Assembly (NCBI GenBank): GCA_040902885.1
Contig: JBBDWK010000057.1
Coordinates: forward strand, 57,093-121,092
Source of the DNA: JBBDWK01 sp040902885
GTDB lineage: Bacteria; Acidobacteriota; Terriglobia; Bryobacterales; Bryobacteraceae
Reading direction: 5' to 3'
Length of the DNA stretch: 64,000 bases
Within the stretch, counting starts at the first letter, position 1, and the number at the start of each line of letters is the position of its first letter. Below the pieces are notes generated by a model. It ran no database searches and was not told where the DNA came from. It was given only the letters and a program-made list of their open reading frames with translations. A program made the position numbers and the translations under genes. Shown here piece after piece: positions 1 to 8,540 of this stretch.

Positions 1-74
1 TCGCGGAGGTCTGGTCGATTTCACACATGTTCGTCGAGGAAGGGATGACAGGCGCCAGTTCGAGAAGGCTTGTC

Positions 75-422
75 TCATTCGCGAAGCTTTTGCAGCGCCG
101 CTGTAACGGCGGCTTGCAGAGGAGCAAGGTCATCCTCAACCACGTACCAGAGGCGAAACCCTTCTATTCGGTCGTATTCGTGGCGCAGGAGGTTTCCGAG
201 GCCCCGGATCTCGGGCCAAGGAATCCCAGGGCAGAGTTCTTCGGCCACTTCCCCCAATTTTTTCGACGCTTCGCTGAGCCGTTCCAGACAGCGCTCTACA
301 GCAGCGTAGGTCTTGAGGTCTTCCATAAAAGCCGCCAAATCCATTCCGGCCGTGAATTGCTGGATCAGGGCGATGTTTTCAAGAATGTCTTCAAAACGTT
401 GAACAGGGTCTTTAGAAGGCAC
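75..422 (-). CDS. HepT-like toxin (DUF86 / HEPN nuclease family)
   Basis: This 115-aa all-helical protein matches the HepT (DUF86) family, minimal HEPN proteins that act as ribonuclease toxins and are paired with a MntA nucleotidyltransferase antitoxin. The C-terminal signature RGLGNLLRHEYDRI has Arg73, His81 and Tyr83 in the place of the family Rx4-6HxY motif. The Arg expected 5 residues before the His is Gly, a variant I recall from a DUF86 subgroup. Its ATG lies inside the end of the upstream mntA-like gene (11-nt overlap), so the two are translationally coupled. In the MntA/HepT paradigm the antitoxin AMPylates the Tyr of this motif, and that Tyr is present here. Family is clear; the toxin role is inferred. 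Confidence 0.85.
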   Translation of the reverse strand: MPSKDPVQRFEDILENIALIQQFTAGMDLAAFMEDLKTYAAVERCLERLSEASKKLGEVAEELCPGIPWPEIRGLGNLLRHEYDRIEGFRLWYVVEDDLAPLQAAVTAALQKLRE

Positions 423-708
423 GAACTGCCTCGGCCTCTACGCTTTTCATTACACGCGGCTTGAGCGTTCCCTCCTCCACCAGCTCGACCGTCTGTCCCA
501 GCAGTTCGGAAAGCTGAATTTCGATGCCCGCCACATCCAACAGTGACAGGCGGCGGCCTTTATCGAAAGCTGCCAGCAGATCAATATCGGAGTCCGGGCG
601 GCTATCCCCGCGCACCGTGGACCCGAATAGGGACAGTCGCACAATACCGGTGGCCTTCAGCTCCTGTTCGTGTGCCCGCAACGTCGCTATGACCTGCTCG
701 CGGTTCAT
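412..708 (-). CDS. MntA-like minimal nucleotidyltransferase antitoxin
   Basis: This 98-aa protein is a minimal nucleotidyltransferase of the MntA type, which neutralises HepT by adding AMP to its active-site Tyr. The GSx10DxD signature is intact: Gly29-Ser30, then Asp41 and Asp43 in a SDIDLL context. I chose the ATG at 706-708 because the 14 extra N-terminal residues of the longer reading frame are basic, unlike the family, and because a TTGACC/17/GAAAAT promoter ends 7 nt before this ATG. It precedes and overlaps hepT, the usual order. Confidence in family is high; regulation is inferred. Confidence 0.88.
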   Translation of the reverse strand: MNREQVIATLRAHEQELKATGIVRLSLFGSTVRGDSRPDSDIDLLAAFDKGRRLSLLDVAGIEIQLSELLGQTVELVEEGTLKPRVMKSVEAEAVRAF

Positions 709-715
709 GTTGCCT

Positions 716-744
716 ATTTTCGCCCGCCGTTTTCGTCCGGTCAA
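716..744 (-). promoter_or_regulatory. Promoter of the mntA-hepT operon, possibly leaderless
   Basis: On the minus strand TTGACC (739-744) is separated by 17 nt from GAAAAT (716-721), followed by 7 nt and then the mntA ATG. Transcription would start at or next to the ATG, and no Shine-Dalgarno is visible. The -35 box is good and the -10 box weak. Confidence 0.45.
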
Positions 745-782
745 ACCCATAAACAGAGATGAGATGGTGCTTGAGCAGTGTG

Positions 783-1163
783 CTATACCGTCTGGGTTCC
801 CTCGATCTTTGCCAGGCCGCGATCAAACGTGCCAAGTGGCAAGTGCCCGGCTTTCCGGGCCATTTGCAGGATCAGACAGTCGGAGAAGCCTACCGACGGC
901 CGCGAGCGGAAGAGATCGAGCGCCGCCGCCACGGCTTCCGAGTCCTGCAGAATCAGATCCTTGTGATTGAGCAGCATTTCGATGGCGACGGCAAGGTCCG
1001 CGTCGCTGCGCTCATACACCGCCGCAAGAACCCACATCGCCTCGGTGAGCGCGAGAACCGGCACCCACGCGCCCTTCTCGATGAAGGCCTCCGCGGAGGC
1101 GGCCTGGTTGGGACTGTCGCGGGTAATCAGGCGAACCAGAACGTTGGTGTCAATGGCGCGCAT
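783..1163 (-). CDS. vapC: PIN-domain ribonuclease toxin, VapC type
   Basis: This 126-aa protein is a PIN-domain toxin of type II VapBC systems, a Mg-dependent RNase that typically cuts tRNA or rRNA. The four acidic residues of the PIN active site are in place: Asp5 (AIDTNVLVR), Glu41 (LTEAMWVL), Asp95 (GFSDCLIL) and Asp114 (GTFDRGL). Length is normal for the family. It overlaps the preceding AbrB-type gene by 14 nt, so the two form a translationally coupled antitoxin-toxin operon. No sign of damage. Confidence 0.9.
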   Translation of the reverse strand: MRAIDTNVLVRLITRDSPNQAASAEAFIEKGAWVPVLALTEAMWVLAAVYERSDADLAVAIEMLLNHKDLILQDSEAVAAALDLFRSRPSVGFSDCLILQMARKAGHLPLGTFDRGLAKIEGTQTV

Positions 1164-1413
1164 ACCGCTCCCGGACGCGCCGTCGGATCCCTTCTTTCAT
1201 CTCCTCGACGGTCCGGGATTTCGGAGCTTGCCGGGGGAAGAGCGCTCGGTGGATATCCTCGGAGGAAAATTGAGCCGAGCGCCGCACGACAATCTTGTCG
1301 CCCTCTTCGTCCCACTCGAGAATCGAGCCCGGACCGACGCCAAGCTTTCGCCGGACGTCGACGGGGACCGATATCTGCCCTTGTGCCGTGACCCTCGAAC
1401 GAGCCAGTGCCAT
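1150..1413 (-). CDS. vapB: AbrB/MazE-fold antitoxin, VapB type
   Basis: This 87-aa protein has an N-terminal SpoVT/AbrB swapped-hairpin domain (residues about 3-47: SRVTAQGQISVPVDVRRKLG ... LEWDEEGDKIVVRR) and a C-terminal tail that would fold over and inhibit VapC. AbrB-type antitoxins repress their own operon. The ATG lies 8 nt from a perfect inverted repeat at 1422-1435, and TAATAT sits 6 nt before the ATG, so promoter, operator and start codon are superimposed. The stop lies inside vapC. Confidence 0.88.
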   Translation of the reverse strand: MALARSRVTAQGQISVPVDVRRKLGVGPGSILEWDEEGDKIVVRRSAQFSSEDIHRALFPRQAPKSRTVEEMKEGIRRRVRERYARH

Positions 1414-1421
1414 ACTTTTAT

Positions 1422-1435
1422 ATTACCAGAGTAAT
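1422..1435. promoter_or_regulatory. Palindromic operator of vapBC
   Basis: The perfect inverted repeat ATTAC-CAGA-GTAAT lies just upstream of the vapB ATG and overlaps the TAATAT -10-like box. It is the expected position for autoregulation by the AbrB-type antitoxin. Binding is inferred. Confidence 0.55.
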
Positions 1436-1472
1436 GTAGACCGGCTGATGAGCGTGGGAAAATAGATAAGAA

Positions 1473-2222
1473 ATGCCGAAAACCGCCTTGCTGCTTTCCG
1501 CCGGGGGCATGCTGGGCGCCTATCAAGCCGGCGCATGGAAGACGCTTTCCCAGTGGCTGCGCCCGGACATGGTCGTCGGAGCTTCCGTTGGTGCGCTCAA
1601 CGGTTGGGCCATCGCCTCCGGTTGGAGTGGAAACCAATTGCAGGAACAGTGGTTGGATTCCGAATCTTCCCGCCTGATGCGCTTCCGCTTCCCCTTGGTT
1701 CCATGGCGAGGCGTTTTCGATTCCGCGACGTTTCGGGAAAAAGTCCGAGAGCTCTACGATTCCGGTAGGCCGCGGATGCCTTTCGGCCTCGTGATTACGG
1801 AAATGCCCAGGGCGCGAGCGGTGTTGGTTTGCGACGAAGGCGTCACGTTACGACACCTGCACGCTTCCTGCGCCATACCCGGCGGATTCCCCCAGGTTCG
1901 CATCAATGGCCGGTTCTACTCTGACGGAGGACTGCTCAATCCTCTACCTCTATGGGCCGCCGTCGAAATGGGTGCGCAACGAATCGTCGCCATCGACGCT
2001 CTGCATGTACGCTCGCCGCTGCTCGTTCGCGAAGTCCTTGCCAGCTTCCGCCGCATCATGCCCGCCCCGAAAACCTCTCTCGCCGGCATCGAAGTGCTCC
2101 GCATCGCGCCCAAACGGCCGCTCGGCACAATGCTCGAGGCGGCCGTCTGGTCGCGCGATCGGATCCGAGCCTGGATCGATCTCGGCGAGCGCGATGCTTC
2201 CGCTGTTATCTCCCGCCTTTAG
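1473..2222 (+). CDS. Patatin-like phospholipase family protein
   Basis: This 249-aa protein has the patatin Ser-Asp catalytic dyad: the nucleophile elbow GASVGALN (Ser38) and the DGG motif (Asp151 in FYSDGGLLNP). An oxyanion-hole-like glycine stretch (SAGGMLGAYQAG) occupies residues 9-20. It would hydrolyse acyl chains from phospholipids or other lipids. No signal peptide is visible, so it is probably cytoplasmic or membrane-associated. Its stop overlaps tail to tail with the stop of the next gene on the other strand (2219-2222). Substrate cannot be told from sequence. Confidence 0.85.
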   Translation: MPKTALLLSAGGMLGAYQAGAWKTLSQWLRPDMVVGASVGALNGWAIASGWSGNQLQEQWLDSESSRLMRFRFPLVPWRGVFDSATFREKVRELYDSGRPRMPFGLVITEMPRARAVLVCDEGVTLRHLHASCAIPGGFPQVRINGRFYSDGGLLNPLPLWAAVEMGAQRIVAIDALHVRSPLLVREVLASFRRIMPAPKTSLAGIEVLRIAPKRPLGTMLEAAVWSRDRIRAWIDLGERDASAVISRL

Positions 2223-2698
2223 GCATGCACGTGATAGGGGCGGGTGTGCAGAACGGGCTTGTACAGCAAGCCCACAACAGCGCCGAAGATCAAGTGTCCC
2301 AGGACGAACAACAGCACGCCTATATTCCCGTAATTAGAGAAGAAGGCGCCCGTAGGCGGAACCACTTCCGGCATCAAGGGATGTAACGATGGAAGGGCGC
2401 CGAAGAACAGGCCTCCAATCACAATATGGATCAGTGAGAACATTATCCCGATTGGGGCGCCGGAGCGGTGGGTGACATATTCGAACCCCAACCCGTACAG
2501 CAGCCCGATCACGCCCGATCCGATCAGGAACAGAATGAATCCAATAATCCATGTGCCCGCGCCGGGCGTCAAACCCAGCATCGTACCGAGGATCATCGAA
2601 GGATCGATGGGCACGCCCACCAGACGGGCCAGTGCAACCGCGATGACCATCACCAGTCCGCTGATTACCCCGGCCGTGAAAGCTCTGCCGGTATACAT
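2219..2698 (-). CDS. Conserved hypothetical membrane protein (about 4 TM segments)
   Basis: This 159-aa protein contains hydrophobic segments near residues 6-28, 46-70, 83-103 and 124-147 and no recognisable catalytic motif. Glycine-rich helices (GLVMVIAVALARLVG; LILFLIGSGVIGLLYGLGFE in outline) resemble small integral membrane proteins of unknown role. The ATG is preceded by a GGGAGA ribosome-binding site. It lies downstream of msrA on the same strand with a 38-nt gap, so the two could be co-transcribed. I do not assign a function. Confidence 0.7.
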   Translation of the reverse strand: MYTGRAFTAGVISGLVMVIAVALARLVGVPIDPSMILGTMLGLTPGAGTWIIGFILFLIGSGVIGLLYGLGFEYVTHRSGAPIGIMFSLIHIVIGGLFFGALPSLHPLMPEVVPPTGAFFSNYGNIGVLLFVLGHLIFGAVVGLLYKPVLHTRPYHVHA

Positions 2699-2736
2699 AT
2701 AAGTTCTCCCTACAAAGAGGGACGGGAGACAGGCGG

Positions 2737-3210
2737 CTATCTTGTACGGCAGTGCGCCAAACCGCGCTTTTCGAGATACTGCTGGTGGTACTCTTCCGCA
2801 CGATGGAACTGCGGCGCAGGGATAATTTCGGTAACAATTGGCCGCCGGAACTTGCCCGACCGCTCCATCTGCTCCTTAGAGGCGCGGGCGGCCTTTTCCT
2901 GTTCGGGCGTATGGTAGAAGATCGCTGAGCGATACTGCGACCCGATATCGGGGCCTTGCCGGTTCAAAGTGGTTGGGTCATGCAGTTCCCAGAACGTATC
3001 GAGCAGCTTCTCGTAGGAAATGCGCGAAGGGTCGTACTGCACCTGGACCGCCTCCGCATGTCCCGTGAGATCCGTGCACACCTCCTGGTAAGTCGGGTCC
3101 GGCGTATGGCCGCCCGCGTATCCTACGGCGGCCGATACCACTCCATCCAGGTTGCGGAACTCGGCCTCCACCCCCCAGAAGCACCCTGCGCCGAATGTGG
3201 CTACTTCCAT
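2737..3210 (-). CDS. msrA: Peptide-methionine (S)-S-oxide reductase MsrA
   Basis: This 157-aa enzyme reduces methionine-S-sulfoxide in proteins, a repair function under oxidative stress. The catalytic GCFWG motif (Cys10) is right after the chosen ATG. Family blocks follow: VGYAGG, GHAEAVQVQYDP, FWELHDPTTLNRQGPDIGSQYRS. I chose the ATG at 3208-3210 because it gives the usual MsrA N-terminus and follows a GAGGACAC ribosome-binding site; 23 extra upstream residues are unlike the family. It is transcribed divergently from the S55 gene. Confidence 0.95.
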   Translation of the reverse strand: MEVATFGAGCFWGVEAEFRNLDGVVSAAVGYAGGHTPDPTYQEVCTDLTGHAEAVQVQYDPSRISYEKLLDTFWELHDPTTLNRQGPDIGSQYRSAIFYHTPEQEKAARASKEQMERSGKFRRPIVTEIIPAPQFHRAEEYHQQYLEKRGLAHCRTR

Positions 3211-3241
3211 TTTTGTGTCCTCTGCTAACAGTATCCGCCAA

Positions 3242-3270
3242 GACTGGCCCGCGGGTCTTTCCCGCCAGTC
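3242..3270. repeat. Inverted repeat in the msrA / S55 intergenic region
   Basis: The perfect 7-bp arms GACTGGC (3242-3248) and GCCAGTC (3264-3270) flank a loop with further GGG/CCC pairing. It lies between two divergent genes, just upstream of the TACAAT box of the S55 gene. It may be a regulator site; nothing identifies the regulator. Confidence 0.4.
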
Positions 3271-3286
3271 GCGATACAATCAAGGT

Positions 3287-5038
3287 GTGTTTGCTGGCCG
3301 GCTGTGGGCGCTGGGATGCGCATGGATGTTCGCTACGCTCGGCGCCCCGGCGCAGGTGAGCGTCTTCCCTCTCCATGAGGTGAAGGCCGGGCAGCGGGGC
3401 ATTGGCAAGACGGTCTTCTCGGGCGACAAGATCGAAGAGTTTCAAGTTGAAGTTCTCGGCGTCCTCGAAAATATTGGCCCCCGCCAGTCGCTGATTCTCG
3501 CCCGCCTTTCGGGAGGTCCGCTCGAAAAAACCGGAGTCCTGCAAGGCATGAGCGGCAGCCCCGTCTACATTGACGGACGGCTGGTTGGCGCGGTCGCCAT
3601 GGCCTTTCCGTTCTCGAAGGAACCGGTCGCGGGCATCCGGCCTATCGAAGAAATGCTGTCAGTGGCGACCGACGCGCAGCCTGTGCGAACTGCAGCGCGG
3701 ATTCAATGGACGGATAAGGACCTGACCAGGGTCTTTCCCCGGGCACAGGAAACCCTCTTTGGCGAGACGCGTTTGGCGGACGTCGCTACACCGGTCTCCT
3801 TCGCGGGCTTCACGCGCGAAACGCTCGATCACTTCGCGCCCCAGTTGCGCGCGCTCGGCCTTGAACCCCGCCAGGGGGTTTCGGGGGGCAGCGCCGTCTC
3901 AGCCCAAATGGGCGATCCGTCGAAGCTGCAGCCCGGGTCGATGATCAGCGTGCAATTGCTGACGGGCGACATGAGCGTTGGCGCGGACGGCACGGTCACA
4001 CACATCGACGGCGGTAAAATCTATGCCTTCGGTCATCGCTTCCTATCTATCGGCTCAACCGAACTTCCCTTCGCACGGGCCGAGGTGATGACGCTGCTGC
4101 CGGTGCTCTCCACGTCGTTCAAGATCTCCACCGCGCGGGAGTTGATGGGCGCTATCTCGCAGGACCGGAGCACGGCCATTGCCGGGGAGCTGGGGCGGCG
4201 GGCCGCGATGGTTCCGGTCTCCATCTCGGTCGCCAGGGGGCCGAAGACCGGGTACCAAATGCAGATGGTCAACAATCGTTTTCTCGCGCCGCTCCTGCTG
4301 CAAATGGCCATCTTCTCCTCCATTGACGCCACCGAGCGCACGGTCGGGCCATCCACCGTCGCCGTGCGAGGCGAGATCGAGTTTCAGAATCAGCCCAAGC
4401 CCATAAAGCTGGACAACCTGTACGCGGCTGACAACGGCTCGGCCATTCAAGTTTCGCTTTCCACTGCCATCGCTCTGGCCTACGTAATGCAGAGCGGATT
4501 CGATAAGCTCGAATTGAAGCGCGTGGCGATCGAGATCGAGTCGTTCGACGAGAAGAAGCAGTTGCGCATCGATCAGGTCTACGCAGGCAGGCGCGAAGTG
4601 CGGCCCGGCGAAAAGGTGCCCCTTACCGTGGTGCTGGCCGGGGATAACGGCGTCGAACAGAGCCACAATCTGGAATACACGGTGCCGATCGGAGCTTCGG
4701 TGGGTCCGTTATGCTTCACCGTGGCCGATGGCGCGAACACCAATTTTATGGAGCTCGGCCGAATCATCGGCAGTTCGCCGCGTACGCCTGAGCAGTTGAT
4801 TTCCGTTGTCAACAGCCTGCGCGGCAACACTAGAGCTTACGTGCGCGTATGGCGGCCGAATGAGAACTTTCAGCTTGACGGCGAAGAGTTCCCTTCGCCG
4901 CCCGCATCGCTCTCTTTGATTCTGACGGGTTCCCAGGCCGGGCAGACGCGGAACTCGAAGATCGGCGAAATGGAGATCGATGCGAAAGACATGGTCGTGT
5001 CGGGCGTAAAAACCATACAGGTGGAAGTGAAAGAATAA
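3287..5038 (+). CDS. SpoIVB-type S55 peptidase domain protein, exported
   Basis: This protein of about 583 aa has an N-terminal signal-like segment (GRLWALGCAWMFATLGAPAQ) followed by a SpoIVB/S55 serine peptidase domain. The motif GMSGSPVYIDGRLVGAV carries the likely nucleophile Ser91. A second conserved stretch (GGKIYAFGHRFLSIGST) follows near residue 250. The remaining 300 residues are beta-rich. The GTG at 3287 is chosen because it gives a proper signal peptide and follows TACAAT by 6 nt; upstream in-frame ATGs lie within msrA antisense. SpoIVB cleaves SpoIVFA in sporulation, but acidobacteria carry S55 proteins without that pathway, so the substrate is unknown. It abuts the next gene (TAA then ATG with no gap). 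Confidence 0.8.
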   Translation: MFAGRLWALGCAWMFATLGAPAQVSVFPLHEVKAGQRGIGKTVFSGDKIEEFQVEVLGVLENIGPRQSLILARLSGGPLEKTGVLQGMSGSPVYIDGRLVGAVAMAFPFSKEPVAGIRPIEEMLSVATDAQPVRTAARIQWTDKDLTRVFPRAQETLFGETRLADVATPVSFAGFTRETLDHFAPQLRALGLEPRQGVSGGSAVSAQMGDPSKLQPGSMISVQLLTGDMSVGADGTVTHIDGGKIYAFGHRFLSIGSTELPFARAEVMTLLPVLSTSFKISTARELMGAISQDRSTAIAGELGRRAAMVPVSISVARGPKTGYQMQMVNNRFLAPLLLQMAIFSSIDATERTVGPSTVAVRGEIEFQNQPKPIKLDNLYAADNGSAIQVSLSTAIALAYVMQSGFDKLELKRVAIEIESFDEKKQLRIDQVYAGRREVRPGEKVPLTVVLAGDNGVEQSHNLEYTVPIGASVGPLCFTVADGANTNFMELGRIIGSSPRTPEQLISVVNSLRGNTRAYVRVWRPNENFQLDGEEFPSPPASLSLILTGSQAGQTRNSKIGEMEIDAKDMVVSGVKTIQVEVKE

Positions 5039-7288
5039 ATGGCATTTCGAATCGCATGGCTAGGTCTGCTCTGCACCGCCATGGCTTCCGCCGCGGGCAC
5101 CGTGATCTGGGAGATGAACACCTGGCAGGACTTCATCCGGGGCCGCTTCGACGGCATCTCCCTCAACCGCGAAGGACGCCTGCTCCTTGCGCCGAAGAAG
5201 GAAACGCTCTTCGCGTCGGACCAGCCCATCGTCTGGAGCGTCGCCCAGGGCGCGGACGGGACGATCTATGCCGGAACGGGTCACCGGGGCAGGGTATTTC
5301 AGGTCGACAAGTCCGGCAAAAGCTCGGTGCTCGCTGCATTCGACCAGCCTGAAGTGTTCGCCGTAGCCGTCGATCCGAAGGGCGTGCTCTACGCCGCCAC
5401 GTCGCCCGACGGCAAGGTCTACCGCATCGAAAAGGGACAGGCGAAGGAGTTTTTCTCGCCGGGCGCGCGCTACATCTGGTCGCTGGTTGCGGGCCGCGAC
5501 GGCAGCCTGTTCGTGGGGACCGGCGACGGCGGCAAGGTCTTTCGCGTGGATGCATCGGGCAAGGGCGAACTCTACTACGATACGGGCCAGGCGCACATCA
5601 CCAGCATGTCGCTCGACCGCGATGGCCGCCTCCTCGCGGGAAGCGAGCCGAACGGAATTCTCTACCGGATCACCGCGCGGGACAAGGCGTTTGTCCTCTA
5701 CGATGCGAACCTGCCCGAGATTCGGGCCATCGTGCCGGCGCCGGACGGCACAATCTATGCAGCCGCTTTAGGCGGATCGGTGGCCAAACAAAGCCAGGGC
5801 GCGATGCAGGCGGTTCAGGGCATGGGGGCGTCCGGATCGGCGGGCGTCTCCAGCACGATGACCGTAACCGCGGAGGCTGCCGCACCCGGCGAACTCAAGC
5901 CGCAGACCAATCCCGCACAACAAACCCAGCCCGCGGCGATTCCCCAGATGACCACTCAGGTAAGCCCCATCGTCGATTTCACCGGGATGGAGAAGTCGGC
6001 GCTATACAAAATCAATCCCGACAATACGGTCGAGACGCTCTGGAGCAGCAAGGAAGAGAATATTTACGATTTGGCGATGCAGCAGGACCAGCTTGTCTTC
6101 GGCACGGACGGCAATGGACGCATCTACCGGCTCTCGCCAGACCGCAAAGTGACGCTGGTGCTCCAGACCAACGAGGCCGAAGCTACGCGGCTGCTGTCGT
6201 CGGGAAATTCCATCCTCGCCGCGACTGGACACCTGGGCCGCATCTATCGGCTGGAGGACGGCACGGGTCCATCCGGCATCTACGAATCGCCGGTCCACGA
6301 CGCCGGAACCATCGCGCGCTGGGGGCGGTTGACATGGCGGGGCGAGACAGCGCCGGGCGGCAGCGTGGCTCTGCATACCCGCAGCGGAAATTCGCTTCGG
6401 CCGGACAAGACCTGGAGCGACTGGTCCGCGCCGCTGACCGACGGCGCCGGTTCCGTCATTCCCAGTCCGAATGCGCGCTACATTCAGTGGAAGGCCGAGC
6501 TGGCGGGCGGCGGGAAGGTTTCGGGTCCCGTGCTGGAGGGCGTGACCGTGGCCTACTTGCCGCAGAACTCGGCGCCGGAAGTAAAGAGCGTTGCGGCAAC
6601 ATTGCAGGCTGGTCCCGTAACCGCGCCGAAGCCAACCGCACAGGCGCCAACCGCCGCTTATACTCTCACCGTCACCGACGGAGGCGATGCCACAGCAGCC
6701 GCTTCCGCGGGCACTCCCACGCAGACGCTCTCCCGAACCGCTCCCCAGCAAATCAACATCTCCTGGCAGGCCGAAGATACGGACGGAGACCGCCTCGTGT
6801 ATGCATTGCACTTCCGGGGCGAAGGGGAGCGCGAGTGGAAGCTTCTGAAGTCAGGCCTGCACGAAACAACGCACCTCATCGACGCCGACGCGCTGGCCGA
6901 CGGAAAGTACTTCTTTCGCGTAACGGCATCGGATCGCGAGGCCAATGCTCCTTCAGCGGCGCGCGAGGCCGATCTGGTAGGCGCCGCCGTGCTCATCGAC
7001 AACACTCCGCCGGCCGTTGTTCTCGGAACGCCGCGCCGCAACGGCAGCCGCATTGAAATCGATGTCGAGGGGATCGACTCCGCCTCTCCTCTCCGCCGTT
7101 GCGAGTATTCGATCGACGCCGCCGAATGGGTACCCATCGAAGCACAGGACGGCGTGATTGACGCGCCACGCGAGAAGTTTTCGATAGGTCTGGAAGGCCT
7201 TTCGGCAGGCGAGCACATTCTGGTTGTGCGCGCGGTGGATAGCGGGGGCAACGCCGGCCTGGCGAAAATCGTCCTCCGCCAGCCCTGA
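5039..7288 (+). CDS. Exported beta-propeller protein with C-terminal Ig/FN3-like domains
   Basis: This 749-aa protein has a signal peptide (residues 1-19, ending ASAAG). About residues 55-260 are repeats of the form DGTIYAGTGxxGRVFxVD / PKGVLYAATSPDGKVYRI, a beta-propeller signature. A low-complexity Ala/Gln/Pro/Thr linker (about 265-320) follows, then more propeller blades (YKINPDNTVETLW; GRIYRLSPDRKVTL). The C-terminal half has Ig/FN3-like strands (QINISWQAEDTDGDRLVYALHF). Its ATG follows the S55 stop codon directly, so it is translationally coupled to the protease and may be its partner. Likely periplasmic or surface. No enzymatic motif seen. Confidence 0.75.
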   Translation: MAFRIAWLGLLCTAMASAAGTVIWEMNTWQDFIRGRFDGISLNREGRLLLAPKKETLFASDQPIVWSVAQGADGTIYAGTGHRGRVFQVDKSGKSSVLAAFDQPEVFAVAVDPKGVLYAATSPDGKVYRIEKGQAKEFFSPGARYIWSLVAGRDGSLFVGTGDGGKVFRVDASGKGELYYDTGQAHITSMSLDRDGRLLAGSEPNGILYRITARDKAFVLYDANLPEIRAIVPAPDGTIYAAALGGSVAKQSQGAMQAVQGMGASGSAGVSSTMTVTAEAAAPGELKPQTNPAQQTQPAAIPQMTTQVSPIVDFTGMEKSALYKINPDNTVETLWSSKEENIYDLAMQQDQLVFGTDGNGRIYRLSPDRKVTLVLQTNEAEATRLLSSGNSILAATGHLGRIYRLEDGTGPSGIYESPVHDAGTIARWGRLTWRGETAPGGSVALHTRSGNSLRPDKTWSDWSAPLTDGAGSVIPSPNARYIQWKAELAGGGKVSGPVLEGVTVAYLPQNSAPEVKSVAATLQAGPVTAPKPTAQAPTAAYTLTVTDGGDATAAASAGTPTQTLSRTAPQQINISWQAEDTDGDRLVYALHFRGEGEREWKLLKSGLHETTHLIDADALADGKYFFRVTASDREANAPSAAREADLVGAAVLIDNTPPAVVLGTPRRNGSRIEIDVEGIDSASPLRRCEYSIDAAEWVPIEAQDGVIDAPREKFSIGLEGLSAGEHILVVRAVDSGGNAGLAKIVLRQP

Positions 7289-7300
7289 TATCATGGCGGG

Positions 7301-8512
7301 GTGAAACCACAACGCCGGAGCTTCCTGAAAGCCGCTCTCGCCGGTCCAGCGGCGTTCTCGTCCTTCGCGGCCGCTCAATCCCCAGGCAAGGGCGCCGTCA
7401 TCAAAAAAGTCGAAGTTTTCCCGACCAGCGTCCCGTTCCGCAGCACCTTCATCATTGGCCGGGGACAGGTGGGCACGGCCGGACAGGGCGGGCGCTATTG
7501 CTTTGTCCGCGTCGAATCCGAGGACGGTCATGTCGGCTGGGGCGAAACCAACACGGTTCCCAACTGGAGCTACGAGACGCTCGAAAGCGTCGTCAGCACC
7601 ATCCGCAACTATCTCGCGCCCATTGTGATGGACCGGTCTCCATTCGACCAGGCCTACTTTCAGAAGCAGTTTGACGAGCGGCTAACTCCAGCTGTAAGTC
7701 ATGGTTTTCCTTTCGCTAAGAGCGCTATCCTTACAGCAACGCTTGACCTGGCCGGCCAGATCGCGGGCCAGCCCTTGCACCGGTTTTTCGGAGGCAAGAC
7801 CACCGATACGGTCGAGCTTTGCTACGCTCTCTCGATCGATACGCCGCGCGCTATGGCCGACGCGGCCCAGTCCTTTCCGTTTGTGAAGTGCTACAAGCTG
7901 AAGGTCGCGGGCAATGCCGAGGTGGATTACGAACGAATCAAGGCGGTGCTCTCCGCGCGTCCGGACGTCGATATCTGGCTGGATGCCAACCAGAGCTACC
8001 GGCCCATCCAGATGGAGACGTTTCTGAGGAAGATCGATGGCATCCCGCAGATCAAGTGCCTCGAGCAGCCAGTGCGCAGCGTCGACTGGTTTGGCATGAA
8101 GCGCGTGCGGGATAAGACGGCGCTGCCCATCGCTCTCGACGAAGGCTGCTTCAATTCCTACGACGTGGCCCGGTTGGCGCGGATGGAAGCCGGCGACCTG
8201 GTGGTGCTGAAAGTGGCTAAGGCCGCGGGACTTTGGGGATGCCAGCGCAGCGCGATTGTCGCGGAAGCGAACGGGCTGGGGCTGCTGGGCAGCGGCCTTA
8301 CCGAGACCGGCGTCGGGTTGATCGCAGCTATTCACCTGTACTCCACCCTGGAGATCCTCCTCCCCTCGGAGTTGAACGGGCCCGAATTCCTTGACAATCT
8401 AGTAGTAGATGGGCTGAAGATCGACGGGGCGACCGTTACGGTTCCGGACGGTCCGGGGCTGGGTGTTAAGGTCCGGGAAGACTTCATCCGCGCCAATCCC
8501 ATCAGGGTCTGA
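7301..8512 (+). CDS. Mandelate racemase/muconate lactonizing enzyme family protein, Tat-exported
   Basis: This 403-aa member of the enolase superfamily begins with a Tat signal (RRSFLKAALAG) starting from a GTG codon. The MLE-subgroup residues are present: KxK (Lys199/Lys201), metal ligands Asp228 (WLDANQ), Glu255 (CLEQP) and Asp280 (ALDEG), and Lys304/Lys307 (VLKVAK). It would form an enolate intermediate from a carboxylate substrate, giving racemisation, cycloisomerisation or dehydration; the substrate is not deducible. Export by Tat is unusual for this mostly cytoplasmic family. It follows the propeller gene by 12 nt; TATCAT ends 6 nt before the GTG, so it may have its own leaderless promoter. 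Confidence 0.85.
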   Translation: MKPQRRSFLKAALAGPAAFSSFAAAQSPGKGAVIKKVEVFPTSVPFRSTFIIGRGQVGTAGQGGRYCFVRVESEDGHVGWGETNTVPNWSYETLESVVSTIRNYLAPIVMDRSPFDQAYFQKQFDERLTPAVSHGFPFAKSAILTATLDLAGQIAGQPLHRFFGGKTTDTVELCYALSIDTPRAMADAAQSFPFVKCYKLKVAGNAEVDYERIKAVLSARPDVDIWLDANQSYRPIQMETFLRKIDGIPQIKCLEQPVRSVDWFGMKRVRDKTALPIALDEGCFNSYDVARLARMEAGDLVVLKVAKAAGLWGCQRSAIVAEANGLGLLGSGLTETGVGLIAAIHLYSTLEILLPSELNGPEFLDNLVVDGLKIDGATVTVPDGPGLGVKVREDFIRANPIRV

Positions 8513-8540
8513 CATTGGCGGCGGAGGGCGCCGATAACGC

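Noticed and set aside
1..74. Sequence left of the HepT gene
   Set aside because: Too short and without a convincing frame; it may be the edge of another gene outside the window.
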